Assembly: GCA_032871835.1 (NCBI GenBank)
Contig: CM065295.1
Coordinates: forward strand, 22,578,501 to 22,642,500
Source of the DNA: Dipteronia dyeriana
Taxonomy: Eukaryota; Streptophyta; Magnoliopsida; Sapindales; Sapindaceae
Reading direction: 5' to 3'
DNA: 64,000 nucleotides
Made by a program: the position numbers and the translations under genes. A model generated the notes under the pieces. The model saw only the letters and a program-made list of their open reading frames with translations, did no database searches and was not told the origin of the DNA. This document shows, one piece after another, positions 24,115 to 35,799 of this stretch. The first letter of the stretch is position 1. Each line of letters starts with the position of its first letter.

Positions 24115-25625
24115 TAATTATATAACATGCAAGGTGCCAATAAAACCACTCTTATATAAATCAACACCATTTTATATTATTTCAAAAATAAATAAGAAAA
24201 AACTATGTAAATAAATCAATAACCTATCAAAAGTATGGCATGGTACAATATTAAGGTGAATAGGTAAGATTTGGAGAGAGAAAAAATATTTTTAAGTATA
24301 TAATAAAATTAGTTAAGATAGAATTGAATATCCATAATTTTGATTAGAAGAAAGAATTACCATTAATATAACAACATATATATTGTGACTTGATTTTATT
24401 TATATTTGAGATATAAAGAAATATTTAGAAATAATAAATTTAGGATCAAATATATACTATACATGAGAAAATTATAACAATGTATTTTAAAAGGATAGAA
24501 TATATAAAATAAAATAAGGGTAAAACATAAAAATCTGAAAATTAAATAAGCAAACATATAAATCGTAAAACTTCAAGGGGGCAACGGCACCCCCTCTCGT
24601 ACTTGTGTGCTTTTGTACCTGGACATTTCCCCTGCAATTAGTCAACAGTCATCAAAAGTGACAATTGACCATGTACAGGGGAGAAACCAATTTTTTTTCT
24701 AGATGAACCGTGGACAATTTCATATAAATATAATAAAAAATATCATTTTGATAGTGAATCTCAATGATATGACAGAATTTTTATTAGTTAAAAAAAAGTA
24801 TATCTAGTCAGAGGACATAATAAATCTTACCCTCAAATACATATTCTAACCAAGACTAAAAAGGAAATATGCATACAATGTAAATACATTATGATCCTAC
24901 CTAAATTTTGATTTATGAGGCTTCAAGTAGGTAAAAGCATATATTACTGAATCCGAATCAATTGTAAAAACAAGTTCTCTTTCAATATAAACAACAATAC
25001 AATTCTCAAGAAACTCGTCATCCATCTTGTTACGCAATTTGATACGTTTCATAGCCGAAAATAAAACTTAATTACAATATAAACTTTAAAATAAAAGTAG
25101 AACTTACAGTTTTCTCATACCGATATTTGTATACCTTAACAAATCCAAAAGTTATTAAAACTCATAAAATTAAAATTCTTTGAGACATGAGGATTAATTT
25201 ATATGGTAAATCTATTACTTTTGGTTTGTTGTTAATGGGTTAAAATTTCCAAATTAGAATTTTGAATTGGTAAAGGGTTAACATTTCTCAATTTGATTTT
25301 TCACTTGGTTAATGAAATATAACAGACTTTAATGAGTTTGATTCATATTTTTAAGTTATTGAGCTGTTATTAAAATAAAGAAAAATATGGTAAGTTGAGT
25401 TAAAATCGGAATTAGACTGAGATATATTTAGAATTAAATAGGATGTATTTAGAACTATAAAAGTTTTTTTTTTTTTTTTTTTACCAAAAAGTTAGGGTCC
25501 ACCCTAACCAATCCTATTTCCGCCATTGCTCACATACCATATTACCATGTCAAAGTGACGAAAAGACAAAACTATCAATGAACCCCAAATTAATTAAATA
25601 AAAAAAAATTAAAAACAAAAAAATT
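24115..25625. other. AT-rich spacer, nothing recognised
   Basis: No open frame, splice-consistent exon or repeat family is supported here. A T-run occurs near 25467-25482. Confidence 0.5.
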
Positions 25626-26506
25626 TGTAATCGAATCGGTCAAAATGGCAAAAACTATTTGTTATATGCGAATACTGTATCCATTTTTCATATGATCGTT
25701 TTTATTGTTTATATTTATATTCAATTAGTGATATTAGTCCAATTTATACTTATAAAGCTATGTCAACAGTTTCGGTTTGAAGCTAAATACATCGAAATGA
25801 AACAAATTAGTTCTTAAATCATAAGCACGATTATTATCCATTATTTTCATTTGATTATTTTTTCTGCTTATATTCTTTTGTATTCTTAATCTAATTTATA
25901 CGGTTTTTTGTAGCTCAACTTTGAGAACCCGTGTTTCGATGAATTTGGTTTCAAAGCGAATCCGTCGAAATCAAAAAAATGACTTCTTATATTATGTGCA
26001 ACTTTTGTAGCGAATTCTTGGTTTGGTTTTTTTTTTATTGGTTATATTTATATTAAACTTGTATTCTTAGATCGATTGATACTCATTTTTTGTAGTTTAA
26101 CTACGAGAACCCAAGTTTCAGCAATTTAAACAGATTCAATTTGAAACCGAATCCGTCGAAATTTCCAAAAAAAGTTGATATATGCAAGTACTAGGCAAGT
26201 AATGCAACCATTTTTTATATGATCATTTTTGTTGTTTATATTTAGATTCAATTAGTGATATTAGTCCAATTTCTAGATACTGCTCAAGGGTTTTTCAGTA
26301 TATGATCGCTTGTGATGTTTTTTCCCTTTAGTCAATCCAATTTCATAAACAACAAATAGTTATTCAACTCGGGTTGGCGGTTTTGGTTTGAAACCGAATA
26401 CTCGAAACAACACAAATGAGTTCTTGAATTATATGAAAGGTTTTTTTTAGCAATTTTTCTACATATATTTACATTAAATTTGTATTCTTAGACCAATTAA
26501 TACAGT

Positions 26507-26507
<1 letters not shown>

Positions 26508-26544
<37 letters not shown>

Positions 26545-26718
26545 CCTTTTCTTCTCAGTGCACGCTGATATAACTTATATCAGTGTGTTGTATGTGGATC
26601 ACTAATTATGGAGAAGTTTTGGATCAAAATATGTAAATCTAATAGTCAACATCCAACACACGGATGAAATTATATAAGTGTGTACTGACTTGAATATATA
26701 TATATATATATATATATA
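26508..26718. repeat. (TA)n tracts bracketing a small insert
   Basis: Two (TA)n tracts (about 26508-26541 and 26694-26717) flank about 150 bp that is foreign to the satellite monomer and contains the dyad CTGATATAA/TTATATCAG. The spacing between the neighbouring A and B monomers is enlarged accordingly. Confidence 0.6.
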
Positions 26719-26987
26719 ACTTAGAGAACCCGAGTTTCAACAAATTCAGTTTCAAACTGAATCATTCGAAACCACAAAAATGAATTCGTATATTAAATTT
26801 GTGTTCTTAGCCCGATTGATACTCTTTTTTTTTTGTAGGTTAACTACGAGAATTCAAGTTTTAACGATATCGACGGATTTGGTTTAAAATCGAATTTGTT
26901 GAAATTGTTAAAACGAGTTGTTATATGCATGCACTATAGCCGATTTTTTTTCCATATGATTATTTTTATTGTTTATATCTAGATTTA

Positions 26988-28274
26988 GAAGGGTGTATTG
27001 AATTAGGATTCTCGATGACATTTAAAGACTTTATAAATCCGGGTATATTCAATTTGGACATTTAAAGACTTTAAAAGAGTCTATATTAATCCAGTGGTAT
27101 TCAATTCGGATTTCTATAGACTTTTAAAGAGTCTTTCCAAATCCAGGTATATTAAACTGAGACATTAAAAATGTCTACAAAAATCTAGGTGTATTCAATT
27201 GGGACAATATTTTAAAGGATTTTCTTAAGTCATGGATTTTGGTGGACTTGATGGTGAGAATTATGAATATCAAAAGCCATAACAAGTCCATCCTTCTCTC
27301 TAAGGATTTCGGTGGACTTTAGCTTTCGAAATATACAAAATCTTGCTAGAACCCTTCTATTTTGTCGAATGACTAGAATTGGTAAATTTAGTTGGGTGGG
27401 TTTTTCTATCTAGAAAATTATGAAAAATTTTATTTAGAGAGAATGTTATGTCTAATATTTTAATCTGTAAAATTTTGTGATTTGTAAATAAGTATACAAA
27501 TTGTTATAAATTTTGGAGTGAACAAATGTCAATATTGATTTCTGCTGGACAGATTTGAGAAACAAGAAAAAAATATCCATGTTTTTATATACAAATGATC
27601 ATGGATTAAATTGATAATTTTATTGTAGCATATCCTATATGTCTAGATTATCCATATCAAATTTTGTAAGATTTGAAGTTGTAGAGAATTAATTAAAAAT
27701 AGTGGATCAATGGATGGTCAGTTGTGACAAGGTTTGGTTGCTTTTTTTTTTCAATATTTTATATGTAGCTTTGCTTGGTTATTCAATTATTTGATTATTG
27801 TTTGTTTATATGATTAGTTGTATATACAAATGTTTTATTATTGTTTGTTTGGTTATTCAATTAATCCATTATTGTTTGTGTGAATACATATTTACTTCTT
27901 TTTGGGTTCATATATCTATTTATAGAATGAGAAATTTGTTTTATTTTAATTCATAATTTTTAGTTCATATTTCAATTTGTTTTAAGTATTTCAGTGATAA
28001 TAACTATTAGATGGTTGATTAATTTTCTTACGTGCTTATTATAAATTGTATTTGAATGTCTCAATCAATCAATCTATAATAGAAGCATGAGACAACAAAT
28101 CCATAAAAGTCTGAGATAGATATCTAAGCAAATCCATAAAAACCTGAGATAAATGTCTAAACAAATCAATGTTAATCCATGTGGATTTATAAATGTCCGT
28201 AGAAATCCATAAAAATATGTCATTTACAAATTGTCTTTAAATGTCCTTAAGAATCCTAATTGAATGCACCTCCC
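26988..28274. mobile_element. PIF/Harbinger-like MITE with TTA target duplication
   Basis: The left end GAAGGGTGTATTGAATTAGG and the reverse complement of the right end GGGAGGTGCATTCAATTAGG form imperfect TIRs of about 25 bp, both followed by GATTCT and ACATTTAAAG. TTA flanks both sides (26985-26987 and 28275-28277). The uninterrupted satellite monomers show the empty site. The interior repeats GGTGTATTCAATTGGGAC-like words and has no open frame. The TTA duplication and the TIR style fit the Tourist/Harbinger class. Confidence 0.8.
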
Positions 28275-29397
28275 TTAATTAGTGATACTAGTCTAATTTA
28301 TACATATAAAACTCGGGTTTCGATGGTTTCGGTTTGAAGCCAAATACGTCAAAATGACACAAATTAGTTCTTAAATTATAAGCACATTTACTAGCCATTT
28401 TTTTCATTTGATTATTTTTCTGCTTATATTCACATTAAACCTGTATTCTTAGTCTAATTTATATAGTTGTTTTGTAGCTTAACTTCAAGAACCCGAGTTT
28501 CATCGGATTCAATTTCAAACCGAATCTGTCTCAACACAAAAATGAGTTCTTATATTATATGCAAGTTTTGTAGCTAATTTTTGGTTTGATTTTTTTATTG
28601 GTTATATTTATGTTAAACTTGTGTTCTTAGCCCGATTGATACTCATTTTTAGTAGTTTAACTATGAGAACCCAAGTTTCAGCGATTTTGACGGATTCAGT
28701 TTCAAACCGAATCCGTCAAAATTGTTAAAACGAGTTGTTACAAGTAAATAATGCAGCCTTTTTTTCATATGATTGTTTTTGTTGATTATATTTAGATTCA
28801 ATTAGTAATATTAGGCTTTTATACGTAAAAACCTGGGTTTCGATGGTTTTGGTTTGAAGCCGAATACGTCGAAATGATACAAATGAGTTCTTAAATTATA
28901 TGCAAGTTTATTAGCCATTTTCATTTGATTATTTTTCAATAAACTTGTATTCTTAATCTAATTTACACATTTTTTTAGCTCAACTTTGAGAACCCGAGTT
29001 TCAACGAATTCGGTTTCAAACTGAATCCGTCAAAACCATAAAAACGAGTTATAATATTATATGCAAGTTTTGTTGCGAATTCTTCATTTTTTTTTATTGC
29101 TTATATGTATTCTTAGCCCGATTGATACCCATTTTTTATAGTATAACTACGAGAATCCAAGTTTCAACAATTTTGGCAGATTCGGTTTGAAACCAAAACC
29201 GTCAAAATTGCCAAACGAGTTGTTATATGCAAGTACTGTAACCATTTTTTCATATGATCATTTTTGCTGCTTATATTTAGATTCAATTAGTGATATTAGT
29301 CTAATTTATACTTATTAAACTCGGATTTCGATAGTTTTAGTTTGATGCCGAATACGTCAAAATGATACAAATGTGTACTTAAATCATATGCAAGTTT

Positions 29398-29618
29398 TAT
29401 AGAAGTTAAGAATAATTTTATGTATCTTTTATTAAAGAAGACAAAGCTATATATATACATAAAGAGACTTGAAGAAGTCTGAATTTAGTAAAACTAAGAA
29501 TCCTAAATTAAGTTGAAAACTGTAACAGGAAATCCTAAGTTTAGAAGTATAACAACAACTGCTCTAGATAAGGAAATACAAAGAGAACTGATATAACTAA
29601 ACTGCATTAACCTTTACA
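29398..29618 (-). repeat. 3' LTR of the minus-strand Copia element
   Basis: On the minus strand it begins TGTAAAGG and ends CTTCTATA. It is 221 bp and differs at 7 positions from the other LTR. Confidence 0.9.
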
Positions 29619-31183
29619 CGTCCCCGCAAGACAGTGGGCAGTTCACAAACACTGATCTTGGACCGTAAAAGACAAAACCTTGTCCTGGAGAACGGCTTGG
29701 TGAGAGAATCAACCAACTGATCAGCAGAAGACACGTGGGAAATGCGTAGTTGATTGCTTTGAACCTTTTCTCTGACAAAATGGAAGTCAATGGCATTGTG
29801 CTTCATTTTTGAGTGAAATACGGGGTTTGAGCACAAGTAGGTTGCACCGATGTTGTCATAGTATATTGTCGGGGGACTGGAGCTTGGGACAAGTAATTCA
29901 CGTAAGAGAGATGAGATCCATATTACCTCAGACGCAGTTGTGGCAACAACTCTATATTCAGCTTCAGTGGAGGACCTGGCTACAGATCTTTGTTTGCGAG
30001 AACACCAGGAGATAACATTAGACCCAAGAAAGACGACGTAAGCACTTGTAGATGTGCGATCATCTTGATTACCTGCCCAATCTGTATCAGAAAATGCATG
30101 GGGTGATACCGGGGAATCGCGGCGCAACACCAAACTGTGACCCAGTGTCCCATGCAGGTAGCGTATGAGGCATTTCATGAGAGACCAGTGTCCTGTCGTT
30201 GGGCGGTGCATGAATTGGGCAAGTTTGTTCACTGTGAATGCGATGTCTGGGCAAGTGAAGGACAAATATTGTAGAGCGTCAATTACTTGACAAAATTCTG
30301 TAGCATCCGTGAGAGAAGTACTATCAAGTAGCGTGAGAGAGTGATCATTATGGAGAGGTGTGGCCACCGATTTGGAGTCTGACATTTTGGTGCGAATAAG
30401 GAGATCGTTCACATATTTCTACTGAGAGAGAAATAGGTCGGCTGAGCATGGAATGACTTTAACACCAAGAAAGTACGATAAAGCACCAAGGTATTTAATA
30501 GAGAAATGTTGAGCGAGCGTACCAACAAATTTGTCAACTAATTTGTCATTGTTTCCAGTGATTATTATATCATCAACATATACCAATAGAAAAATCACAC
30601 AGTCGTTAGCGCATAAGATGAATAATGAGGTCTCAGATTGAGAATTAACAAACCCAATTTGTAGAAGAAATTTTTGAAGCTCATTGTACCACGCTCGAGG
30701 TGCTTGTTTGAGACCATAAATGGCCTTCTTGAGATGACAGACATGTAATGGTAGTGCGGGATCCGTGAATCCTAGTGGTTGCGTCATAAATACATTTTTA
30801 GCCAAGTGACACTGAAGGAATGCGTTGTTCACATCCAATTGACGAAGAGACCACCCTCTTGATACCGCAATGCTGAGTAAAACCTAGATAGTAGTAGTTT
30901 TAACCACTGGACTGAAAGTTTCAGTATAATCAACGTTAGGCCTCTGATGAAATCCCTTTGCCACCAAGCGAGCTTTGTACTTGGATATTGAACCATATGG
31001 AGACTGCTTTATGCGAAACACCCATTTGCACCCTACCGTATTATAGGACGGATTTGGAGGAACTAAGTCCCATGTTTCATTTCGAATGAGAGGATCAAAT
31101 TCTTCAGACATGGCTCGTCTCCATTCCAAAAATTTTAGAGCTTGAGACACATGTGGGCTCAATTTGAGGAGGCAAGAGAACAT
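29597..31183 (-). pseudogene. Copia reverse transcriptase and RNase H relic
   Basis: One minus-strand frame runs from about 31183 to 29597 with in-frame TAG codons at 30884-30886 and 30419-30421. The N-terminal block has WDLVPPNPSYNTVGCKWVFR and KARLVAKGFHQRP. The polymerase centre has [15 protein letters not shown] and an intact YVDD (about 30569-30580). The C-terminal part has YLSFTCPDIAFTVNKLAQFM and the RNase H blocks DTDWAGNQDDRTSTSAY and SSTEAEYR. Without the two stops the region would be continuous, so decay is moderate. It copies element RNA into DNA in active relatives. Confidence 0.9.
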
Positions 31184-31380
31184 TTGTTCTGTGACCGAGT
31201 GACCATGGGGTGAGTGGCGAGTGAAGCTACTGCCTGTTGTTGCGCGGATGGTGATGGAGGTGTGACTGGTGCACTGTCAGGAGCAGTAATGATAGCTCGG
31301 CTACCGACCGGTTTTATGGCAGAATTAAGGCTGCTGACAGCGGTAATTGTAGCAGCGAAAGGAGTTGCAATAGCTGGTAG

Positions 31381-33045
31381 CTAGGAAGGCGTCGGGGTTA
31401 CAGCCTCTGCTCGAAAATCATAGAGAGAAGCCTGACAAGGTATCACATGCACAACTGGTCTGGTGGAGGAGTGGGTATGAGAGACAGATACGGTCATGGT
31501 GGGAGAGATAAGGGATGTCCAGAGATTGCATGTGTTGGGATCAGGACGTGGGAGACTCATGTGAAGTGTGTTGTATGGGAAAACTGACTCAACGAAGTTG
31601 ACATGGCGAGACACAAACATACGATCAATTTCAAGGTTTAGGCAATGGTACACACTTTGGGACAACGAATATCCTAAGAAGATGCATGATTTCGACCGAG
31701 GTTCTAGCTTGTGATTAGCATATGGTTTAATCCAAGGATAACACAAACACCCAAATACAAGAAGTTTCACATACGACGGTCGCTTATCGAAGATTTTCTC
31801 AAAAGGTGATATCATGTATAACAGAGGTGTAGGCATCCTATTGATAAGGTAAACAGCAGTGGTGAATGCATGGGACCAAAATGTAAGTGGTAGTGAGGCA
31901 TGGGTGAGAAGAGACAGTCATGTCTCGACTATATGCCTGTGACGACGCTCAGAGACACCATTGTGTTCTGGTGTGTGAGGTGGTGTAGTGAAGTGGGAGA
32001 TGCCATGATGAGTGAGGGTGTGCCTAAGTACGATGTATTCACCACCATTGTCACTGTAAAGTAAGATGATGGAGTGTTTTAAAAAAAAACCAACCAGAGA
32101 TTTAAAATGAATAAAAACTGCATGGACATCAAATTTATTTTTCAAAGGATATATCCACATATATTTTGTAAAATGATCAACAAATAACACATAGTACTTG
32201 TAGCCATCTTTAGAGATAATTGGAGACCTCCAAACATCAGAATAGATGACCTCAAACGGTTTAGAACTTTGAACTGTTGAGGTTGAAAAGGTCAATTTGT
32301 GAGTTTTATTGATTTGACACGCACTACATGGATAACTACGATTATTTGATGACACTATAGACAAAGCTTGAGAAGACATTAATTTAGAAATAATTCTTGA
32401 TGATGGATGGCCTAGGTGATGATGCCAGTCAGGAATTGTGGCTTTGACACTGAAGAATACGATGATATGGGGTTTTTCCAGTTGAGCATGTGATGGCCAC
32501 TCATAGACTCCATTCCTAGTCCGTCCTTGCATGAGCCGTACCCCCGTACGAGGATCCTTCACAACAAAAGAGTGAGGTAAAAATTCAAAAGCCACTTGAT
32601 TTGAGATATAAAATTTCGAGACCGAAATCAGATTTTGAGTCATATTTGGCACACATAGAACATCATTTAATAAAAAGGATAAAGATTTAGAGGGCAAAAT
32701 GAGAGAGCCTGTATGTGTGATATTCAAACCTGAGCCATCACCTATCATGAGGTCATCAAAACCTTCATATGAAGAGTGCATGAAGAGGTTTTGGAGGTCC
32801 ATGGTGACATGGTGAGACGTGTTGGAATCAAGAAGCCAGGTGAGGAGGTTGGTGGAGCAGCGAAGTGGGCTCGTGGCTGCCACTGCTTTGGCGACTGAGT
32901 GTGCTGGTTCCACTGGTGCACCTGCTGGTTCGGCTGGTGTAGTTGGTTCGACTGGTGCAACTGGTTCCTTTGTGGTCGGGCTGCTGTATAGTTGTATATG
33001 AAGCATCGTTTGGCTGTGTGTCCTTTTTCCCCGTAAAGTTGACAA
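31381..33045 (-). pseudogene. Copia protease and integrase relic
   Basis: This frame differs from both the gag and the reverse transcriptase frames. The protease motif reads LLDSNTSHHV (about 32805-32835); relatives have D-S-G, so the flap glycine is changed. Integrase shows the zinc-binding HHLGH...CSACQ arrangement, then VIYSDVW, LLYSDNGGEY and HNGVSERRHRHIVE, which supply the D, D and E of the catalytic triad. A TGA at 31918-31920 splits the integrase, and the C-terminal part (31836-31381) has FEKIFDKRPSY and a LGYS motif. It ends in a stop before a shift into the RT frame. Confidence 0.88.
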
Positions 33046-33916
33046 AAGCCACGATATGGTCTTGGTCCATTAGATTGGTTCTGAGTGGAATTTTTGGGAT
33101 ATACAAAGTTGAAATCAGCCGGCCTGTTGGAGTTGTTTGGGATGAATGCTCTGTTCTTTTATCGATTGTAGTTGGATTGATGACCACCAGAGGGAGGTTT
33201 GGCAACATAGTTGGCAGTGATGGGAAGTTTTTGATTTCTTGTTTCAAAACAACCTCAGAATTGATTAGTTTTTCGTGAAGTTCTTCAAACGTAATTGGTG
33301 AGTCACAGGCATGAACGGCTAACGATATATCTTTGAATTCATCCCCCAAGCCGTTTAGAATTTTTACGGTTAAGTCTTCAGGATTTTCTGGTGCATCAAG
33401 CATGGCCAATTCATCTGCAACGCTCTTGGCATGTTGTATATATTTGGTGATGGATTGAGTACCTTTGGAGATGTTGGTGAGCACACCTTTAAGATGCATA
33501 ATGTGTCCTCTTAAGGGTTTTGCATAGGTGTTGGAAAGTGCAGTCCATGCATCATAGGAAGTTTTGGCGGAAGCAATAAACGAGATGATGGAAGGGGATA
33601 TGGATCCAAGTATTGCATTTAGCAATAGTTGATCTCGTCTAATCGATATGTTATAGGCCTCGCCGGTTGTGATGGTGGCCGGAGGGCATGGGCGTTGTCC
33701 GTCAACGAAACCCATAAGATCAAATCCTATAAGTAGGGTGTGGAATTGGAGTTTTCAGGAGCGATAGTTTGTTGCTGTGAGCTTCAGAAGCGCTTGAGCA
33801 ACGATGTTGATGGAGATAATTGTGTTTGAGGAAGAGGACATGTCATGAGATGAGGAAGAAGATGAGATGGATGTTACCGTGTTTGAGGAGGAAGGAGCTG
33901 TTGTGCCGGTGGTCAT
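32828..33916 (-). pseudogene. Copia gag relic
   Basis: Begins at the ATG at 33916 (MTTGTTAPSSSNTV), is stopped by TGA at 33755-33757 where relatives have Trp, and continues in the same frame to 32828. It shows the Copia gag core (QLLLNAILGSISPSI, DAWTALSNTYAKP, GHIMHLKGVL, EELHEKLINSE). A usual CCHC knuckle is not intact in this frame, and the downstream part overlaps the pol frame by about 200 bp. Confidence 0.85.
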
Positions 33917-33960
33917 GTTTGATTGATGAACTCGTTTGAGTTGCAAGTGCTCTGGTACCA

Positions 33961-34181
33961 TATAGAAGTTAAGAATAATTTTCTGTATCTTTTATTAAAG
34001 AAGACGAAGCTATATATATACATAAAGAGACTTGAAGAAGTCTGAATTTAGTAAAACTAAAAATCCTAAATTAAGTAGAAAACCGTAACAGGAAATCCTA
34101 AGTTTAGAAGTATAACAACAACTGCTCTAGATAAGGAAATACAAAGAGAACTAATATAACTAAACTGCATTAACCTTTATA
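33961..34181 (-). repeat. 5' LTR of the minus-strand Copia element
   Basis: On the minus strand it begins TATAAAGG and ends CTTCTATA, directly followed by the PBS. Confidence 0.9.
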
Positions 34182-34613
34182 AGTTTATTAGCCGGTTTTC
34201 ATTTGACTTTTTTTATCTACTTATATTCGCATTAAACTTGAATTCTTAATCCAATTTATACAATGTTTTGTATAGCTTAATTTTGAGAATTCGAGGTTCG
34301 ATGGAGGCGGTTTAAATCCGATTCCATCGAAACCATACAAATTAGTTCTTATATGCAAGTTTTGTAACAATTTTTTGGTTATGTTTTTTATTGCTTATAT
34401 TTACATTAAATTTGAGTTATTAGCCCGATTGAAACTCATTTTTTGTAGCTTAACTATGAGAATCCAAGTTTTAGCGATTTTGACGGTACATGTTCATCGC
34501 CACAAAACAAAAAAGACCAATTGAGATTACATAACTACAAAGTAATTCTAATTATCTAAAATTAGCTAGTAGAATAGAAAATACTATTTTCCCTAGTAGT
34601 ATTAGATGTAGAG

Positions 34614-35025
34614 TCATTCAAACTTTTTCTCTGCTAATGCAATAATCCGATTGTGCCTCGGAGAATTGGCCTGCAAATATTCTTGATAGAATCCTTGGTT
34701 CTCGTTGAGTAACTCTTTCCACACTACAAAACCACCACACACATGAAATAATTAAATTCGATCTCCAAAACAATCTAGCTAGCAGTGAGGAGAGTGAAAG
34801 GAGAAAATTAAGAGATCATAGAGAGAATTTGCATGTGCCTGTAAGAGTGACAACCGGGTCGATAATAGCATGCTTGGCAAGAGTGTTGATACAGTCATTT
34901 CTGCTCATGTTAAAGACCAGGCATCTCTCAGTCCAATGTTGAACCTATGTACATATATATACAAAATTCATCAAATTAAACAACATGAGATTAGAAAATT
35001 AACGTAGAAACAAATTACCAAAGAT

Positions 35026-35090
<65 letters not shown>

Positions 35091-35203
35091 AAGTATCTCA
35101 GTTTTTGGGAGTTATATATATATAGTTCCATTACCATTCTAATATAATCTTGTGGCTGGCATTGCAAACAAGGGAAATGATGTTTATGATGCCCAAGAGC
35201 CAT
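34614..35203 (-). CDS. Plant-specific TIGR01589-family small protein, three exons
   Basis: Exons 35203-35135, 34944-34839 and 34723-34614 give 285 nt (94 residues plus TGA), all phases matching. The first intron is GT-AG and contains a long (TA)n. The second uses a GC donor (ACAG then GCACAT) and a normal AG acceptor, restoring the Thr-Val-Trp codons expected in the family. Sequence blocks are HHFPCLQCQPQDYIRM, TERCLVFNMSRNDCINTLAK, DPVVTLT, then VWKELLNENQGFYQEYLQ. This matches the short domain called TIGR01589 (A_thal_3526), which has no assigned biochemical function. The CxxC pair and histidines near the N-terminus could bind metal, but that is speculation. No lesion is seen, so the gene may be active despite lying between transposons. 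Confidence 0.85.
35028..35088. repeat. (TA)n microsatellite, about 60 bp
   Basis: Perfect AT dinucleotide run inside the first intron of the TIGR01589-family gene. Confidence 0.95.
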
Positions 35204-35308
35204 GATGACACATGTAGAGAGAATAAAAAAGTACAAGTATATATAGTTAGATATTTTTGGTTTGGATATTTTTGGTTTGGATATTTTAAATATATATATT
35301 GAATGCAG

Positions 35309-35416
35309 TTATCCGAGGATACCCAAGTGAAGGGCGACAAAAGAGCAAGAGAAATCCAGACCATATCCAAGCAAGCTGTTGATGGAGTGATAGATCAGAT
35401 CCTTAATTATTCTAAC
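35309..35416 (+). other. Exon-like segment of unknown origin (candidate orphan exon)
   Basis: A 108-bp stretch is preceded by TTGAATGCAG and followed by the ideal donor GTAAGT. It is open for exactly 36 codons, reading LSEDTQVKGDKRAREIQTIS and then a stretch ending DQILNYSN. Its base composition is much less AT-rich than its flanks. It lies about 100 bp upstream of, and on the opposite strand from, the TIGR01589-family gene. I do not recognise the family. It may be a captured gene fragment or an exon of a gene destroyed by the neighbouring hAT element. Confidence 0.4.
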
Positions 35417-35799
35417 GTAAGTTATCTTCAAATGTTTCTAGATATTTGAAATGTTGATGGTGACCTCTACCAAAAACCTATAAATTCATCTTTAATTGAA
35501 ATTTTGCATGCAATTTCTTAGTTAATTAATTAAACCAAATTGTGCTTCTTTGATTATTCCATTAAATCAATCGATTTGGACTTCACCTAATTTATATTTT
35601 TAATATGCATTTGTTTGCAATTTGTCATGACATGTTGTGAAGAGCAATGTGTACGGTAAAAGGAAGGAAAAAAAACACACATCATGATTTTTTTTTACGG
35701 TATCTATCTTTTCATCTATCTAGACCATACGTTTTTTTTTGAAGTTTTTTATTATTGGTAAAATTCGAGTCATTGACTTAGAAGTGATTTACCCAAGCC
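35417..35799. other. AT-rich spacer
   Basis: No feature recognised before the GC-rich subterminal region of the hAT element. Confidence 0.4.

Larger units (their letters stand above)
29398..34181 (-). mobile_element. Degenerate full-length Copia retrotransposon with 221-bp LTRs
   Basis: LTRs of equal length (29398-29618 and 33961-34181) differ at 7 positions (about 3%). The target duplication AGTTT is on both sides (29393-29397 and 34182-34186). On the minus strand the PBS is TGGTACCAGAGC (33949-33960, plus strand GCTCTGGTACCA), directly abutting the 5' LTR. A short purine tract (GCGGGGACG) precedes the 3' LTR. Internal order gag, protease, integrase, reverse transcriptase, RNase H identifies Copia. 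LTR termini are non-canonical (TG or TA at the start, TA at the end). Stops and frameshifts inactivate it. It inserted into the satellite array between monomers A and B. Confidence 0.92.
25626..34490 (+). repeat. Satellite-like array with A-B-C trimer higher-order organisation
   Basis: Diverged monomers of about 150-180 bp recur in fixed order. A contains GGGTTTCGATGGTTTCGG..CGAATACGTCGAAATG. B contains AACTTTGAGAACCCGAGTTTC..CGAATCCGTC. C contains TTTAACTACGAGAACCCAAG..GACGGATTC. Approximate positions are A 25740, B 25915, C 26093, A 26360, B 26720, C 26840, A 28310, B 28476, C 28650, A 28830, B 28980, C 29146, A 29318, B 34280, C 34440. The trimer is about 490-520 bp. The array is interrupted by a (TA)n-bordered insert (26508-26718), a MITE (26988-28274) and a Copia element (29398-34181). 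Several C monomers hold a near-perfect 14-bp dyad (for example 28689-28717). Confidence 0.8.
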
